From: Embleya scabrispora DSM 41855
GTDB lineage: Bacteria; Actinomycetota; Actinomycetes; Streptomycetales; Streptomycetaceae
NCBI RefSeq assembly: GCF_000372745.1
Contig: NZ_KB889675.1
Span: forward strand, 328,388-392,387
Length of the DNA stretch: 64,000 nucleotides
Reading direction: 5' to 3'
Shown here: positions 49,748-58,830 of the stretch, in pieces
How positions within the stretch are numbered: the stretch's first letter is position 1
Layout: each line of letters opens with the position of its first letter
Translations under genes and position numbers: made by a program
The notes under the pieces: generated by a model
The model's input: only the letters and a program-made list of their open reading frames with translations
Told to the model about the DNA's origin: nothing
Databases searched by the model: none

Positions 49748-50953
49748 ATGCGACAGGAACAGGTCACACTCGTTTTGCCGGACTCGGCCGGCCCCAAGTA
49801 TCGGATGTTCGGCGTGTCCGGCGCCGAGTTCGTCCGGGCCTCGTGGTCCGGGAACGGAAAGGCGCGGGAGACGCGCAAGGAATTCGCGGATCCGGCCGCC
49901 GCGGTGGTCGCGCTGCGTCGGGAGACGGGCAAGGCGCTGCGGGCCGGGTTCGTCCGACTGGGCGGGACCGAGGATCCGGTGGTGCTGGAGTTCATGCCGC
50001 CGGGCAAGACCTCGTCGCGGGCGATGGACCTGCATCCGGACGGGCACACGGTGCTGATCGCCTACGACGGCGCGATCCGCCTCGTGGACGTGGCCGGCGG
50101 GACCCGGCGCACGGTGCACGCGGTGCCCGCGGCCGAGCGGCTGACCGGCATCGACAGCGCGCTGTTCGACGCCACCGGGTCGGCCGTGGTCTACACCGTC
50201 GGCGGCACCACCCGGCGGCTCGACCTGACCACACTGCGCGAGGAACAGCTGGCCTGTTACCGACAGTTCGAGGACGCGCTGTTCAATCCGCACACCGTGC
50301 AGCCGTCCTGGGACGCGGCCCGCGAACGGCTCGTGGTCTTCGACGCCGGCGACCGGGTGCGCGTCTTGGACGCGGCCGGCGCGCAGGTGTGCGAGGTGTC
50401 GACGCAGTCGCCGACCACCGAGTGCCGGGGGGCCGCGTTGTCTCCCTCGGGCCGGTTGTTGGGGGTGTGGCGGGTCAGTCGCGGACTGGTCTACGGCCAC
50501 CGGGACGCGACCGACGATCCGACCAACGAGGTCGAGGTGTGGGACGTGGAGACCGGCCGCTTGGCCGCGCGGGTGCCGCTCGAGTGGGAGATCGGCAACC
50601 TCGGCTTCGATCCGAGCGACACCTTGCTCCTGGTCAACCGGGGTCGGGTGCACGGGCCGTTCGCGCTGTCGATCGACACCGGCGAGCCGGCCTGGCACTT
50701 CACCAACCCGTACCACCCCAACGGCTGGGCCACGTGCTACGCGTGGGCCTACTCACCGGACGGCCGACGCATCGCGGTGGGCGGCCACCGCACGGGTGCG
50801 CTGCATGTGTACGACGCGGACCTGCGCGAGGCTTCCGCCGGCCGGCTCCCCGGCTACGACGACCAACGCGTGCGTCGCCTGGCCTTCTCCACCGACGGCA
50901 CGCTCCTCGCCACGGGCGGCGACTTCGGCCGGGTGTTCGTCCGGCGAGTGTGA
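49748..50953 (+). CDS. WGR-like domain plus beta-propeller (WD40-like) protein
   Basis: 401 residues. The N terminus (residues 1-75) resembles a WGR domain: ASWSGNGKARETRKEFADPAAAVVALRRETGKALRAGFV. The rest is a repetitive propeller with blade motifs such as AYDGAIRLVDVAGG, NEVEVWDVETGRLAARV and ALHVYDADLRE. No signal peptide. WGR domains bind DNA or nucleotides, propellers bind proteins; the function here is unknown. It stands alone between the sulfatase and Uma2 genes. Confidence 0.65.
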   Translation: MRQEQVTLVLPDSAGPKYRMFGVSGAEFVRASWSGNGKARETRKEFADPAAAVVALRRETGKALRAGFVRLGGTEDPVVLEFMPPGKTSSRAMDLHPDGHTVLIAYDGAIRLVDVAGGTRRTVHAVPAAERLTGIDSALFDATGSAVVYTVGGTTRRLDLTTLREEQLACYRQFEDALFNPHTVQPSWDAARERLVVFDAGDRVRVLDAAGAQVCEVSTQSPTTECRGAALSPSGRLLGVWRVSRGLVYGHRDATDDPTNEVEVWDVETGRLAARVPLEWEIGNLGFDPSDTLLLVNRGRVHGPFALSIDTGEPAWHFTNPYHPNGWATCYAWAYSPDGRRIAVGGHRTGALHVYDADLREASAGRLPGYDDQRVRRLAFSTDGTLLATGGDFGRVFVRRV

Positions 50954-50985
50954 GGTACCCGCCGGACACAGTCCCACGCTGTACT

Positions 50986-51564
50986 TCACGCGAAGTTCGA
51001 GGTGTCCAACGTCGTCGAGAAGGGGGCGGGCAGCTCGACCTCCTTACCGAATGGTCCGGTATGGAGCACCGTGTAGTCATCGCCTTCGAGTTCCGAGAAC
51101 AGCGTCACCTTGCCCAGCTCTCGATCCACGAGAAGGTACAGCGGGATACCACTGCGTGCGTAACTACGACGCTTGGCCTCTCGGTCGATCTCGGCTCGTT
51201 GCGAGGTGACCTCGACAACCATGGCCACGCCCGCACACGGCATCCACGATTCGGCCCCGCGAAACAGGCTCAGCCCCTTGGGCGCGAACGTGCCGTCGGG
51301 AATGACGTGATTGCTCGGGAGGGCACCGGCGCTATCGACCCTGAGGCCCTTGTTCCCGGAAAAGTGCATCGGGGTCGCGGTGCCGGCCGCGATCTGATCC
51401 ACCAACTCGGCAATGATGTGCTCGTGGTCCCCCAGCGGCGGCGGTGTCACGATGATCTCCCCCTCGATCAGCTCGGCGCGGAAGCCCAGGGGGGTGTCCA
51501 ACGCCAGGAAGCCGTCCAGGAGGACGTCTTCCTGCGTGGGGATCTCGTGTGTCATAGCTGACAT
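50986..51564 (-). CDS. Uma2-family endonuclease-like protein
   Basis: 192 residues, PD-(D/E)XK fold (DUF820). Motifs: IPDGTFAPKG and GVAMVVEVTSQRAEIDREAKRRSYARSGIPLYLLVDRE. The D and ExK-like positions look intact. The family is abundant in actinobacteria and cyanobacteria, often with transposons; function unproven. It converges on the propeller gene. Confidence 0.85.
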   Translation of the reverse strand: MSAMTHEIPTQEDVLLDGFLALDTPLGFRAELIEGEIIVTPPPLGDHEHIIAELVDQIAAGTATPMHFSGNKGLRVDSAGALPSNHVIPDGTFAPKGLSLFRGAESWMPCAGVAMVVEVTSQRAEIDREAKRRSYARSGIPLYLLVDRELGKVTLFSELEGDDYTVLHTGPFGKEVELPAPFSTTLDTSNFA

Positions 51565-51671
51565 TCTGAACCCCTTCCGTAGTCGACGCGAGCATAAGGA
51601 GCCACTCGGGCGGGAGACCGGGCGTTCGACACCCGATCACCCGCACGAGTGAACGACTACGGAGGAGGGAC

Positions 51672-52565
51672 CTACGGCGTCTTCGCCGAGGTCGTCAAGG
51701 TGGCGATCGAGTCGTCGGTGCAGGTGGCCCAGAAGGCGCCGACGAGGTCCTCCAGGTGGGTCATCGAGCGGGCCGCGAACAGGATGTCCTGGTAGTGGGT
51801 GATGTCGTACTGCATCGTGCCCATCGCCACCAGGTCCAGGTCGCGGATGTCGACGGTGCGGAACTCGCGGATCTCGCCGTAGGACGACAGGATCCCCGCG
51901 CCGTAGGCCTTGAGTGCGCCAGCCTCGTGCATGACGCCGAATTCCAGGGTGAACCAGAAGACCTTCGAGACGAATTCCAGCGCCTCACGGCTCTCCACCC
52001 GGCGGGCCGCCTCACCGGCCACCCGGTACAGCGCGGCGAACCGGTCCGAGGCGAGCATGTTGGCGTGCCCGATCACCTCGTGGATGACGTCCGGCTCGGG
52101 GGTGTACAGCGGCACGCTGTGGTGGCGGATGTACTGCGTGGAGTGGAAGTACGAGTCGGCCAGTGATCCGTAGAAGTCGCGCAGCGGGACCAGGCCGGCC
52201 GCGGGCAGGTAACGGAATCCGGTGAGCGGTTCCAGCGCGCCGCTGACCTCCTCCAACTGGGGGATCCGGTCGGTCGGCAGCTTCAGCCGCGCGGTGCCCT
52301 CCAAGTAGTCCGCGACCGCGTACTCCGCGTGCGAGACGGACAACTCGTGCGAGACGAGGCGCCAGACCTCGTGCTCCTCCTCGGTGTACTCGACCTCCGG
52401 GATCGGGTCGCCGCGCCGGTGGTCCAGGGCCAGCTCCGCGATCCGATTCCGGCGCTCGCGGTACACCGCGTCCGCGAACCCCGGGTGGCTGCGGGACAGC
52501 TCGACCTCGACTCCGCCGTCGGCCCTACGGGTGACCGGGGCCAGATACTGGGCCTCCTCGAACAT
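51672..52565 (-). CDS. phhA: Phenylalanine 4-monooxygenase
   Basis: 297 residues from the ATG at 52565, with AGGAG upstream. Biopterin-dependent aromatic hydroxylase: PEPDVIHEVIGH (about residues 157-167) supplies two iron-binding His, and the Glu ligand lies in the VFWFTLEFGV region. Length fits bacterial monomeric enzymes. It makes tyrosine from phenylalanine; the cofactor gene is not in the window. Confidence 0.92.
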   Translation of the reverse strand: MFEEAQYLAPVTRRADGGVEVELSRSHPGFADAVYRERRNRIAELALDHRRGDPIPEVEYTEEEHEVWRLVSHELSVSHAEYAVADYLEGTARLKLPTDRIPQLEEVSGALEPLTGFRYLPAAGLVPLRDFYGSLADSYFHSTQYIRHHSVPLYTPEPDVIHEVIGHANMLASDRFAALYRVAGEAARRVESREALEFVSKVFWFTLEFGVMHEAGALKAYGAGILSSYGEIREFRTVDIRDLDLVAMGTMQYDITHYQDILFAARSMTHLEDLVGAFWATCTDDSIATLTTSAKTP

Positions 52566-52862
52566 GCCATCTCCTGATCGCATCGGAATCGACTCGCCAA
52601 ACGAGCCGAGGAACCCGCACGCAACCAGTATGCGCCGAATACATACCATTCGTGCCGATCGGGCTGAATGAGGCAATGGCGTGGATCAGGTGCGAGGGAT
52701 CGCCTCGGCGCCTATATCGCATCATTTGGACGGCCGTCTCACAAGGGCCACAGCGGTTCCGCCGAACGGCCCGGCCGGCATGCACACGCACCGAGACGGG
52801 ATTCGAGCCCGCGTGGCAGGATCGCCCGTACATCGGGGAGGGCACCGTCGGGAGGGGGCGCG
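52566..52862. other. 297-bp divergent intergenic region (phhA / dynamin cluster)
   Basis: This gap separates phhA (-) from the dynamin-like operon (+) and must hold both promoters. The end carries two purine-rich runs (GGGGAGG near 52835 and GGAGGGGG near 52851), the second being the ribosome-binding site. No other conserved element is recognised. Confidence 0.4.
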
Positions 52863-54908
52863 GTGGTGGATTCTCGCGGCATGGCCGGGGATCGTTCGAA
52901 ACGACGCGACGTGGTCGAGGCACTCACCGAGACCTCCGACCACCTCGACTTCGCACTCGCCATGGTCCGCCGCATCGTCGGCGACCAGGAGCGACTGACA
53001 CAGCTGACCGAACGCATCCGCGAGATCGAGACGCGACTGCGCGACGACCGGTACTACCTCGCCGTGATCGGCGAATTCTCGGCAGGCAAGAGCACGTTCA
53101 TCAACGCGCTCCTGACCGAGGACCTGTTGCCCACCTCGGCGCTGCCCACCACGGGCGCCGCGACCAGGATCACCTACGGTGACGAGTTCGCCGTCGAGGT
53201 GCGCTTCCACGGCGACGGGATCCGCTACGTCTACCCCTCCGGGCGCTACACCGGCGCGGCCAGTCCGCTCGGCCGGATGCTCGCGCATCTCGCCCCGGAC
53301 GTGGCCGTTCCCGACGACACGGCCGGCATCCTGCGGCTGCTCACCGCCGACGACACGATCGCGCCGCGCGTACAGAGCCTGGAGGTCCGCCATCCCGCCG
53401 ACGCGCTGCGCGACGGGTTGGTGATCATCGACACACCCGGCACCAACGCCCGCGTCGGACACACCGAGATCACCCGCGCGGTGATGCGCGACATCGCCGA
53501 CGTCGCGGCGGTGCTCACCGCGTCCACGTCGCCCTCGCCGGTGTCGTTGGCCGAGTTCCTGACCGACGCGCTCGACCCCGGCCAACTGCGCCGCTGCATC
53601 GTCCTGGTCACCAAGATGGACCACATCGACGAGGACGAGCGGGAGGACCTGCTCGCGCACGTACGGCAGCGCTTCGCCCGGATGTTGGGCGTGACCGACC
53701 CGGTGGTCGAGCCGGTCGCCGCCGAGCCGGTGGTCCGGCTCGCCTCCGGACGGCCCCTGCGCGGGCCGGAACAGGCCCACTGGGCCGAGGAGTTCCCCCG
53801 CACGCTGGCCCGACTTCGGGACCTGATGCAGCGTCAGCGCATCGTCGCGGTATCCGACCACCTGCTGCGGCTCCTGGAGGACCTGCTCGACGAACTGCGC
53901 CGCGAGGTGACTCTCGCCGAGCAGCGGCTGGACGCCGAGGACGCCGAACTCGCAGGCGCCCGGATCGCCGACATGGCCGCATTCGTCCGGGCCCAACACG
54001 GCGAGACCGCGCGCCTGCTGGGCGCCGGCGCCCAGCGCGCGCAGCAGGCGGTCGGCGGCATGGCCCCCCAGTGGTGGCGCTACACCCAGGCCGAGATCGA
54101 CCACGCGCTGGACGGTGCGGAGACCCCGGACGAACTGCGCGCGGTGATCGCGGTCCGCGCGCCCGAACTGATCCGACAGGGCCTGCCCCGGATCGGCGAC
54201 ATCGTGCAGCAGGCCGTCACCGGCGCGCTGGCCACCGCCGCCGAGAGCGCACGGGCGGCCGCGGACACCGCGTTCGAGGCGGCGTATCGCAAGCTCGGCG
54301 CGATCCATCGCCCGGCCGGACCGGACCGGGTCACCGTGCTGACCGGGCATCAACTCGCGGACGCGGCGATGCGCGCCTATCAGGATTCGGTCACCGGGGT
54401 CACCCAGCAGATCCGCGCCGTCCGACTCGACCCGGCCGGCCCGCGCACCCCCGGCGCGCGGATCGGCGGCGCGCTGGACCAGTGGTTCGGCGGCGCCCGA
54501 AACGGCGACCCGGGGGCGTCCTCCGGCCGGGCCGGCTTCGCCGGATTCATGGCCAAAGTGGCCGATTCACTCTCATCCACTGACATGACGGCTCTGCGGA
54601 ACCGCGCACGGGCCGAAATGCATCAGACACTGCGAACCGTCGCGGACGGTTTGTCCCGACAGATCGACGAGGCCGTCGGCACGGCCACGACGCACTATTC
54701 GCTGGACGTCTCGCAACACGTGGACCGCTACCGGGCCAGGTACGAGGCGACGGTCGCCGAACTGGTGGCCGAGCATCACCGCCGTGAGGATATTCTCGCG
54801 GCTCGCAGAAGCCTGTTGCAGGACGCGGACAGGCAGACGGAACGGCGCCGCGACACGGTGAACAACCAGCGCGAGCGCCTCACACGCCGGGGGGAATTCG
54901 GCAGATGA
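52863..54908 (+). CDS. Dynamin-like GTPase 1
   Basis: 681 residues from GTG 52863, preceded by GGAGGGGG; GTG 52866 and ATG 52881 are alternatives. P-loop GEFSAGKS at residues 70-77, switch Thr in LPTTGAATRI, G3 DTPGTN, G4 TKMD. A long helical stalk-like region follows. No clear membrane helix or paddle is seen, unlike the two relatives downstream. First gene of a four-gene cluster, overlapping the next gene by 4 bp. Confidence 0.88.
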   Translation: MVDSRGMAGDRSKRRDVVEALTETSDHLDFALAMVRRIVGDQERLTQLTERIREIETRLRDDRYYLAVIGEFSAGKSTFINALLTEDLLPTSALPTTGAATRITYGDEFAVEVRFHGDGIRYVYPSGRYTGAASPLGRMLAHLAPDVAVPDDTAGILRLLTADDTIAPRVQSLEVRHPADALRDGLVIIDTPGTNARVGHTEITRAVMRDIADVAAVLTASTSPSPVSLAEFLTDALDPGQLRRCIVLVTKMDHIDEDEREDLLAHVRQRFARMLGVTDPVVEPVAAEPVVRLASGRPLRGPEQAHWAEEFPRTLARLRDLMQRQRIVAVSDHLLRLLEDLLDELRREVTLAEQRLDAEDAELAGARIADMAAFVRAQHGETARLLGAGAQRAQQAVGGMAPQWWRYTQAEIDHALDGAETPDELRAVIAVRAPELIRQGLPRIGDIVQQAVTGALATAAESARAAADTAFEAAYRKLGAIHRPAGPDRVTVLTGHQLADAAMRAYQDSVTGVTQQIRAVRLDPAGPRTPGARIGGALDQWFGGARNGDPGASSGRAGFAGFMAKVADSLSSTDMTALRNRARAEMHQTLRTVADGLSRQIDEAVGTATTHYSLDVSQHVDRYRARYEATVAELVAEHHRREDILAARRSLLQDADRQTERRRDTVNNQRERLTRRGEFGR

Positions 54909-56017
54909 GCGACTACACGCACGACGACGACCTGTTCGCGATGGTCTCCGACGACACCATCGACACGCTGGACACCGCCGACGGGGGCACTGTCGCGGCA
55001 CCACTGTGGGAGACCGACGCGGGCGGCGAGAGCAACGGCGGTACCTACCCCAACTCCACTCTGCCGTACACCGACCCGAACTTCGATCCGCTCAACGACC
55101 CGAACTACGACCCGTTCCACGCGGACAGCGACGGTGACGGCCGGATCGACGCGTACGACCCGCACATGTTCGACCCCAACGACAACAACGAGCCCGTCGC
55201 CACGCCCAGTCAGCAGTGGTACGACGACCAGGTCGCCAACGACCCGTACGGCGATCCCTATGGCGACCCGTACGCGGACCCCTACGGCGACCCGTACGGC
55301 ACCGACCCGTACGAGCCGCAGGGCAACGACCCGTACGCGGACCCGGCGAGCCACCCCGGCACGGGCAACACCGAGCCCGGCGTCCCGGCCGCGTGGGGCG
55401 CGGTCCCCGACGACCAGGGCAACTGGGAGTACCACGCGCCGGGCAACTGGACGCCGGCGCAGTTCGACGGTTTCGGCGACCCGGTCGGCGACGCGCAGTA
55501 CTGGCAGCAGCAGGTCAGCCCGACCAGCTGCGCGGTGGTCTCCCAGGGCATGATCCTGGAGAAGCTCACCGGCGTGCCGCTGGACGAGAACGCGCTGATG
55601 ACCGAGGCCCAGCAGGCCGGCATCTACGACCCCGAGAACGGCACCAGAACCGACGACATCGGCAAGCTGCTCGAGATGCACGGCGTGGACACCGACATGG
55701 TGCCGGGCGCCGACATGCGGCAGATGCTCGACGCGCTGGAGAAGGGCGACCAGGTCATCGTCGCGCTGGACGCGCAGGAGATCTGGTCCCCGATGCAGGA
55801 CCCGGCCACCGGTGCGCCGATGGAGCAGGACCCCACGATGGGACACGCCGTGTGGGTCACCGGCATCGACACCCAGCCCGACGGCTCGGTCTACGTCCTG
55901 CTCAACGACCCGGGCGCGCCGTTCGGCCAGACCGAGCCGGTTCCGCTGGCGGACTTCGTCAACGCGTGGCAGGACCGGGACACCACGATGATCGTCGCCC
56001 ACCCGACGCACGCCTGA
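54905..56017 (+). CDS. C39-like papain-fold peptidase-like protein with DPYG repeats
   Basis: 370 residues, no signal peptide. The N-terminal half is acidic and repetitive: a DxDxDG calcium-type loop (DSDGDGRIDAYD, about residues 77-88), then DPYGDPYGDPYADPYGDPYG (about 116-135). The C-terminal half is a C39-like domain: YWQQQVSPTSCAVVSQ with Cys209, GHAVWVTGID with His314, and LLNDPG with Asn334/Asp335. The triad looks complete. Coupled to dynamin-like gene 1 by a 4-bp overlap. Confidence 0.75.
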   Translation: MSDYTHDDDLFAMVSDDTIDTLDTADGGTVAAPLWETDAGGESNGGTYPNSTLPYTDPNFDPLNDPNYDPFHADSDGDGRIDAYDPHMFDPNDNNEPVATPSQQWYDDQVANDPYGDPYGDPYADPYGDPYGTDPYEPQGNDPYADPASHPGTGNTEPGVPAAWGAVPDDQGNWEYHAPGNWTPAQFDGFGDPVGDAQYWQQQVSPTSCAVVSQGMILEKLTGVPLDENALMTEAQQAGIYDPENGTRTDDIGKLLEMHGVDTDMVPGADMRQMLDALEKGDQVIVALDAQEIWSPMQDPATGAPMEQDPTMGHAVWVTGIDTQPDGSVYVLLNDPGAPFGQTEPVPLADFVNAWQDRDTTMIVAHPTHA

Positions 56018-56060
56018 TCGTTCGACATCACAACGGATTCGATGGGAGTAGGGAGAACAC

Positions 56061-58802
56061 ATGTCGTTCGATCGTGAACACGTGCTGCGCCAGGCCGCAC
56101 AGGTACAGCCGCGCCGACGCCCGGGCGTCGCGGGCCTGTTGAGCGGGATCCACCGCAGCGACGAGCTGCGCGGCTGGGTCACCATGGAATCGGTGGCGCT
56201 GCCGCCGGTGCCCGAGCGAACCGCGAACGGCTGGACGCTGTGGAGCCTGATCGGGGTCGGCAAGGCCACCCCGGGGCGCCGCGAACTGCCGATCCACCCC
56301 GTGTGGGGCGCGGTCCAGTGGGCCTGGCCGTCCGAGGACGTGCTGCGGCACGTGAAGCTGACCGAGCTGCCCGAGGTCGCCAAGTCGATCGAGAGCACGA
56401 TCGGGGACGAGGCCGCCTGGTCGCTGTCCATGCAGCCGGAGGCGCTGGCCGAGCGGGCCCGCTTCTTCCAATCGCTCGGCCGCTTCCTGGCCGACCCCGA
56501 CGCGGACGCGAAGGGCGGCCCGAAGATCCTGGCCGGCCTCTACGCGCGGGTGATGCCCAGCGGTGCGGTGGCCGCGTACCACCACCTCGTGCCGAGCACG
56601 GCGTCGTGGCTGCGCGCCGGTGCGCCGCGTGAGGCGGCCGCGCGCCGCGACTCGGGCGACTCGCCCACCGGCCGACCCGGCCCGTCGGGGCAGACGGCGG
56701 ACCGGAGGCAGGCCCCGGCTCCGGGTCCGCGCCCGGCGGGCGACGCTTCGGCTGTTCCGGGGCCGAACCCGGGCTGGGCGGGTCGCCTCGCGGGCGGCCC
56801 GTCCGGCGCGGGTGGCCCGGGTGGGTCCGGCGGGTCGGGTGGGTCGACGCCGGTCGCGTCGCCACCGGCCGCGCGGGTGCCGCAGGCCGCGCCGGTGGCG
56901 CAGGTCGCCGCGCCTGCGCCGCCGGCCCCGCGTACGCCTGTCACCCCGTCCGTCACCCCCGCCGGCGCGCCGGCCGCCCCCTCGTCCGCGCCGACCCCGC
57001 CCGGATCGGTGACCAGCCTGGTCAAGCAGGCGCCGTCGGCGACCACGCTCGGCCGGCGGATCAACGACGCGCAGGCGATCGCCGGCGACTTCGGTCTGGA
57101 CGCCATCGCCGCCGAACTGGACCGGTTGCGGGCCCGGATGCGCCGGCCCGGGCTGCGGATCGCGGTGGTCGGCGAGTTCGGCCGCGGCAAGTCGTCGCTG
57201 ATCAACCGGCTGCTCGGCGCCCCGGTGCTGCCCGAGGGTCGGCACACCCCGGTGCCCCTGGTGATCGCCGCCGGGCCGGAGCCGCGCCTGGAGTTGCAGT
57301 TCGCCGACGGGCGGGCCGAACCCAGGCCGGCGGTGTCCGCGTCGTGGGACGAGATACACCGGCTGAGTGAGCGTGAGGATGCGGACCAGGCCCGGTTGGT
57401 CGGCGTTCGCGTGCTCGTCGCCGACTCCGAGCTGGCCCGGCTGGACGTCGAGTTGGTGGACACGCCCGGCGTCAATGCCGGGCGCGGCAAGGGCACGGAC
57501 GCCGAGGAGCACGACCGCAGGACCGAGGACCTGGTCCGGCGCACCGTCGCGGCCAGTGACGCGGTGCTGATGGTGGTTTCCGCGAGCGCGCCGCTCGGCC
57601 TGTCCGAGACCGCGTTCCTGGAGGAGGAGGTGATCGCCCGGCACGTGCCGCGGATCACCGTGGTGGTGTCCAAGCTGGACACCGTCGACGAGGACGAGCG
57701 CGAGGACATCGTCGACTACCTCGGCGGCCGGGTGCGTCGCATCTCGCCGACCCTGCAGGTGCTGGCCGGCCCGCATCGCGAGGACGTCTCGCCGGTGGCC
57801 GGCGTGTTCGAGCGCATCACCGAGTACACCACCTCCGGCGGTCGGCGCAGCATGCGCTCACGGCAGACCGCGGGCCAACTGCTCTCATTGCTCGACGAGA
57901 TGGCCCAGGTGGGCCGGGACGGCCTGGCCGCGGCCGAACTCGGTGCGGCCGAACGGCGGCGCGCCGTCGAGCAGTCCGAGGTGGAGATCGACCGGATGTC
58001 CGCCGAGTGGGGCAAGGTCCGGGTCGAACTCCAGCAGCGGCGCACGCAGACCGCGGAGAAGTTCCGCGAGCACCTCCAGCTCTCGCGCGGCGACCTGTTG
58101 GACACGCTGCGCTACGAGATGGAGCGCGCGCCGGACCCGCGGACCTGGTGGGAGCGCGATCTGCCGTTCCGGCTGCGCCGCGAACTCACCGCGCTGGCCA
58201 AGAAGTTCGAGGCCCAGCTGCACTCCAGCGTGCAGGCCGACGTGCAGTGGCTGGACGCGAAGATGAAGCTGCACTTCGGACGCGGCAGCGGATACCGGCT
58301 GGAGAAGGTCGAGCAGTTGTCCACCGAGTTCGAACTCGGCGAGGCGGAGTCGCTGGGCCTGAAGGACCTCAAGAGCCGCAAGCTCGCCTGGCGGATCGGC
58401 CCGACCGGCCTCGCCGTGCTCGGCGCGCTGCTGATCCCGCTCACCGGCGGCGTCTCCGCGCTGCCGATGGGCGCGAGCATGGCCGCGTCGGCGGGCGGCA
58501 TGGTGCTCGGCGAGGTCAAGTCGACATCGCTGACCGAGGGTCAGCGCGCGCAGGCGATGAAGGTTTTGGAGCCGATGGTCGAGGAGGTGCTCGGCGGCTT
58601 CTCCGAGGAGGTCTCCAAGCGCCTGCACACGCTGTACGCCGGGGTGATGGACGAGGCGGTGCGCGGCCAGAAGGCGTGGCGGACCGATCGGCAGACCGCG
58701 CTGGCCAAGGTCGGCACCGATGGACCCGCATGGCAGGATCTCATCTCGCGCAGCGAGCAGCTCGGGGTCCAGCTCAACACCATGCTGGGCGCCAGAGGCT
58801 GA
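56061..58802 (+). CDS. Dynamin-like GTPase 2 with novel N-terminal domain
   Basis: 913 residues from ATG 56061, with GGGAG upstream. Residues 1 to about 190 form a domain I do not recognise; about 195-320 is a Pro/Ala/Gly linker. The GTPase domain has P-loop GEFGRGKS (371-378), G3 VDTPGVN and G4 VSKLD. A hydrophobic segment (TGLAVLGALLIPLTGGVSALPMGAS, about 780-805) looks like a membrane-inserting paddle. It follows the C39-like gene by 43 bp. Confidence 0.85.
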   Translation: MSFDREHVLRQAAQVQPRRRPGVAGLLSGIHRSDELRGWVTMESVALPPVPERTANGWTLWSLIGVGKATPGRRELPIHPVWGAVQWAWPSEDVLRHVKLTELPEVAKSIESTIGDEAAWSLSMQPEALAERARFFQSLGRFLADPDADAKGGPKILAGLYARVMPSGAVAAYHHLVPSTASWLRAGAPREAAARRDSGDSPTGRPGPSGQTADRRQAPAPGPRPAGDASAVPGPNPGWAGRLAGGPSGAGGPGGSGGSGGSTPVASPPAARVPQAAPVAQVAAPAPPAPRTPVTPSVTPAGAPAAPSSAPTPPGSVTSLVKQAPSATTLGRRINDAQAIAGDFGLDAIAAELDRLRARMRRPGLRIAVVGEFGRGKSSLINRLLGAPVLPEGRHTPVPLVIAAGPEPRLELQFADGRAEPRPAVSASWDEIHRLSEREDADQARLVGVRVLVADSELARLDVELVDTPGVNAGRGKGTDAEEHDRRTEDLVRRTVAASDAVLMVVSASAPLGLSETAFLEEEVIARHVPRITVVVSKLDTVDEDEREDIVDYLGGRVRRISPTLQVLAGPHREDVSPVAGVFERITEYTTSGGRRSMRSRQTAGQLLSLLDEMAQVGRDGLAAAELGAAERRRAVEQSEVEIDRMSAEWGKVRVELQQRRTQTAEKFREHLQLSRGDLLDTLRYEMERAPDPRTWWERDLPFRLRRELTALAKKFEAQLHSSVQADVQWLDAKMKLHFGRGSGYRLEKVEQLSTEFELGEAESLGLKDLKSRKLAWRIGPTGLAVLGALLIPLTGGVSALPMGASMAASAGGMVLGEVKSTSLTEGQRAQAMKVLEPMVEEVLGGFSEEVSKRLHTLYAGVMDEAVRGQKAWRTDRQTALAKVGTDGPAWQDLISRSEQLGVQLNTMLGARG

Positions 58803-58830
58803 GCAGCCGTCGAGGAGGGGAGCGTTCAGG

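Noticed and set aside
52790-52815. tRNA T-arm-like sequence (GGGATTCGAGCCCGC region)
   Set aside because: On the minus strand the loop reads CTCGAAT, not TTCGAAT, and no acceptor or anticodon stem pairs with it.
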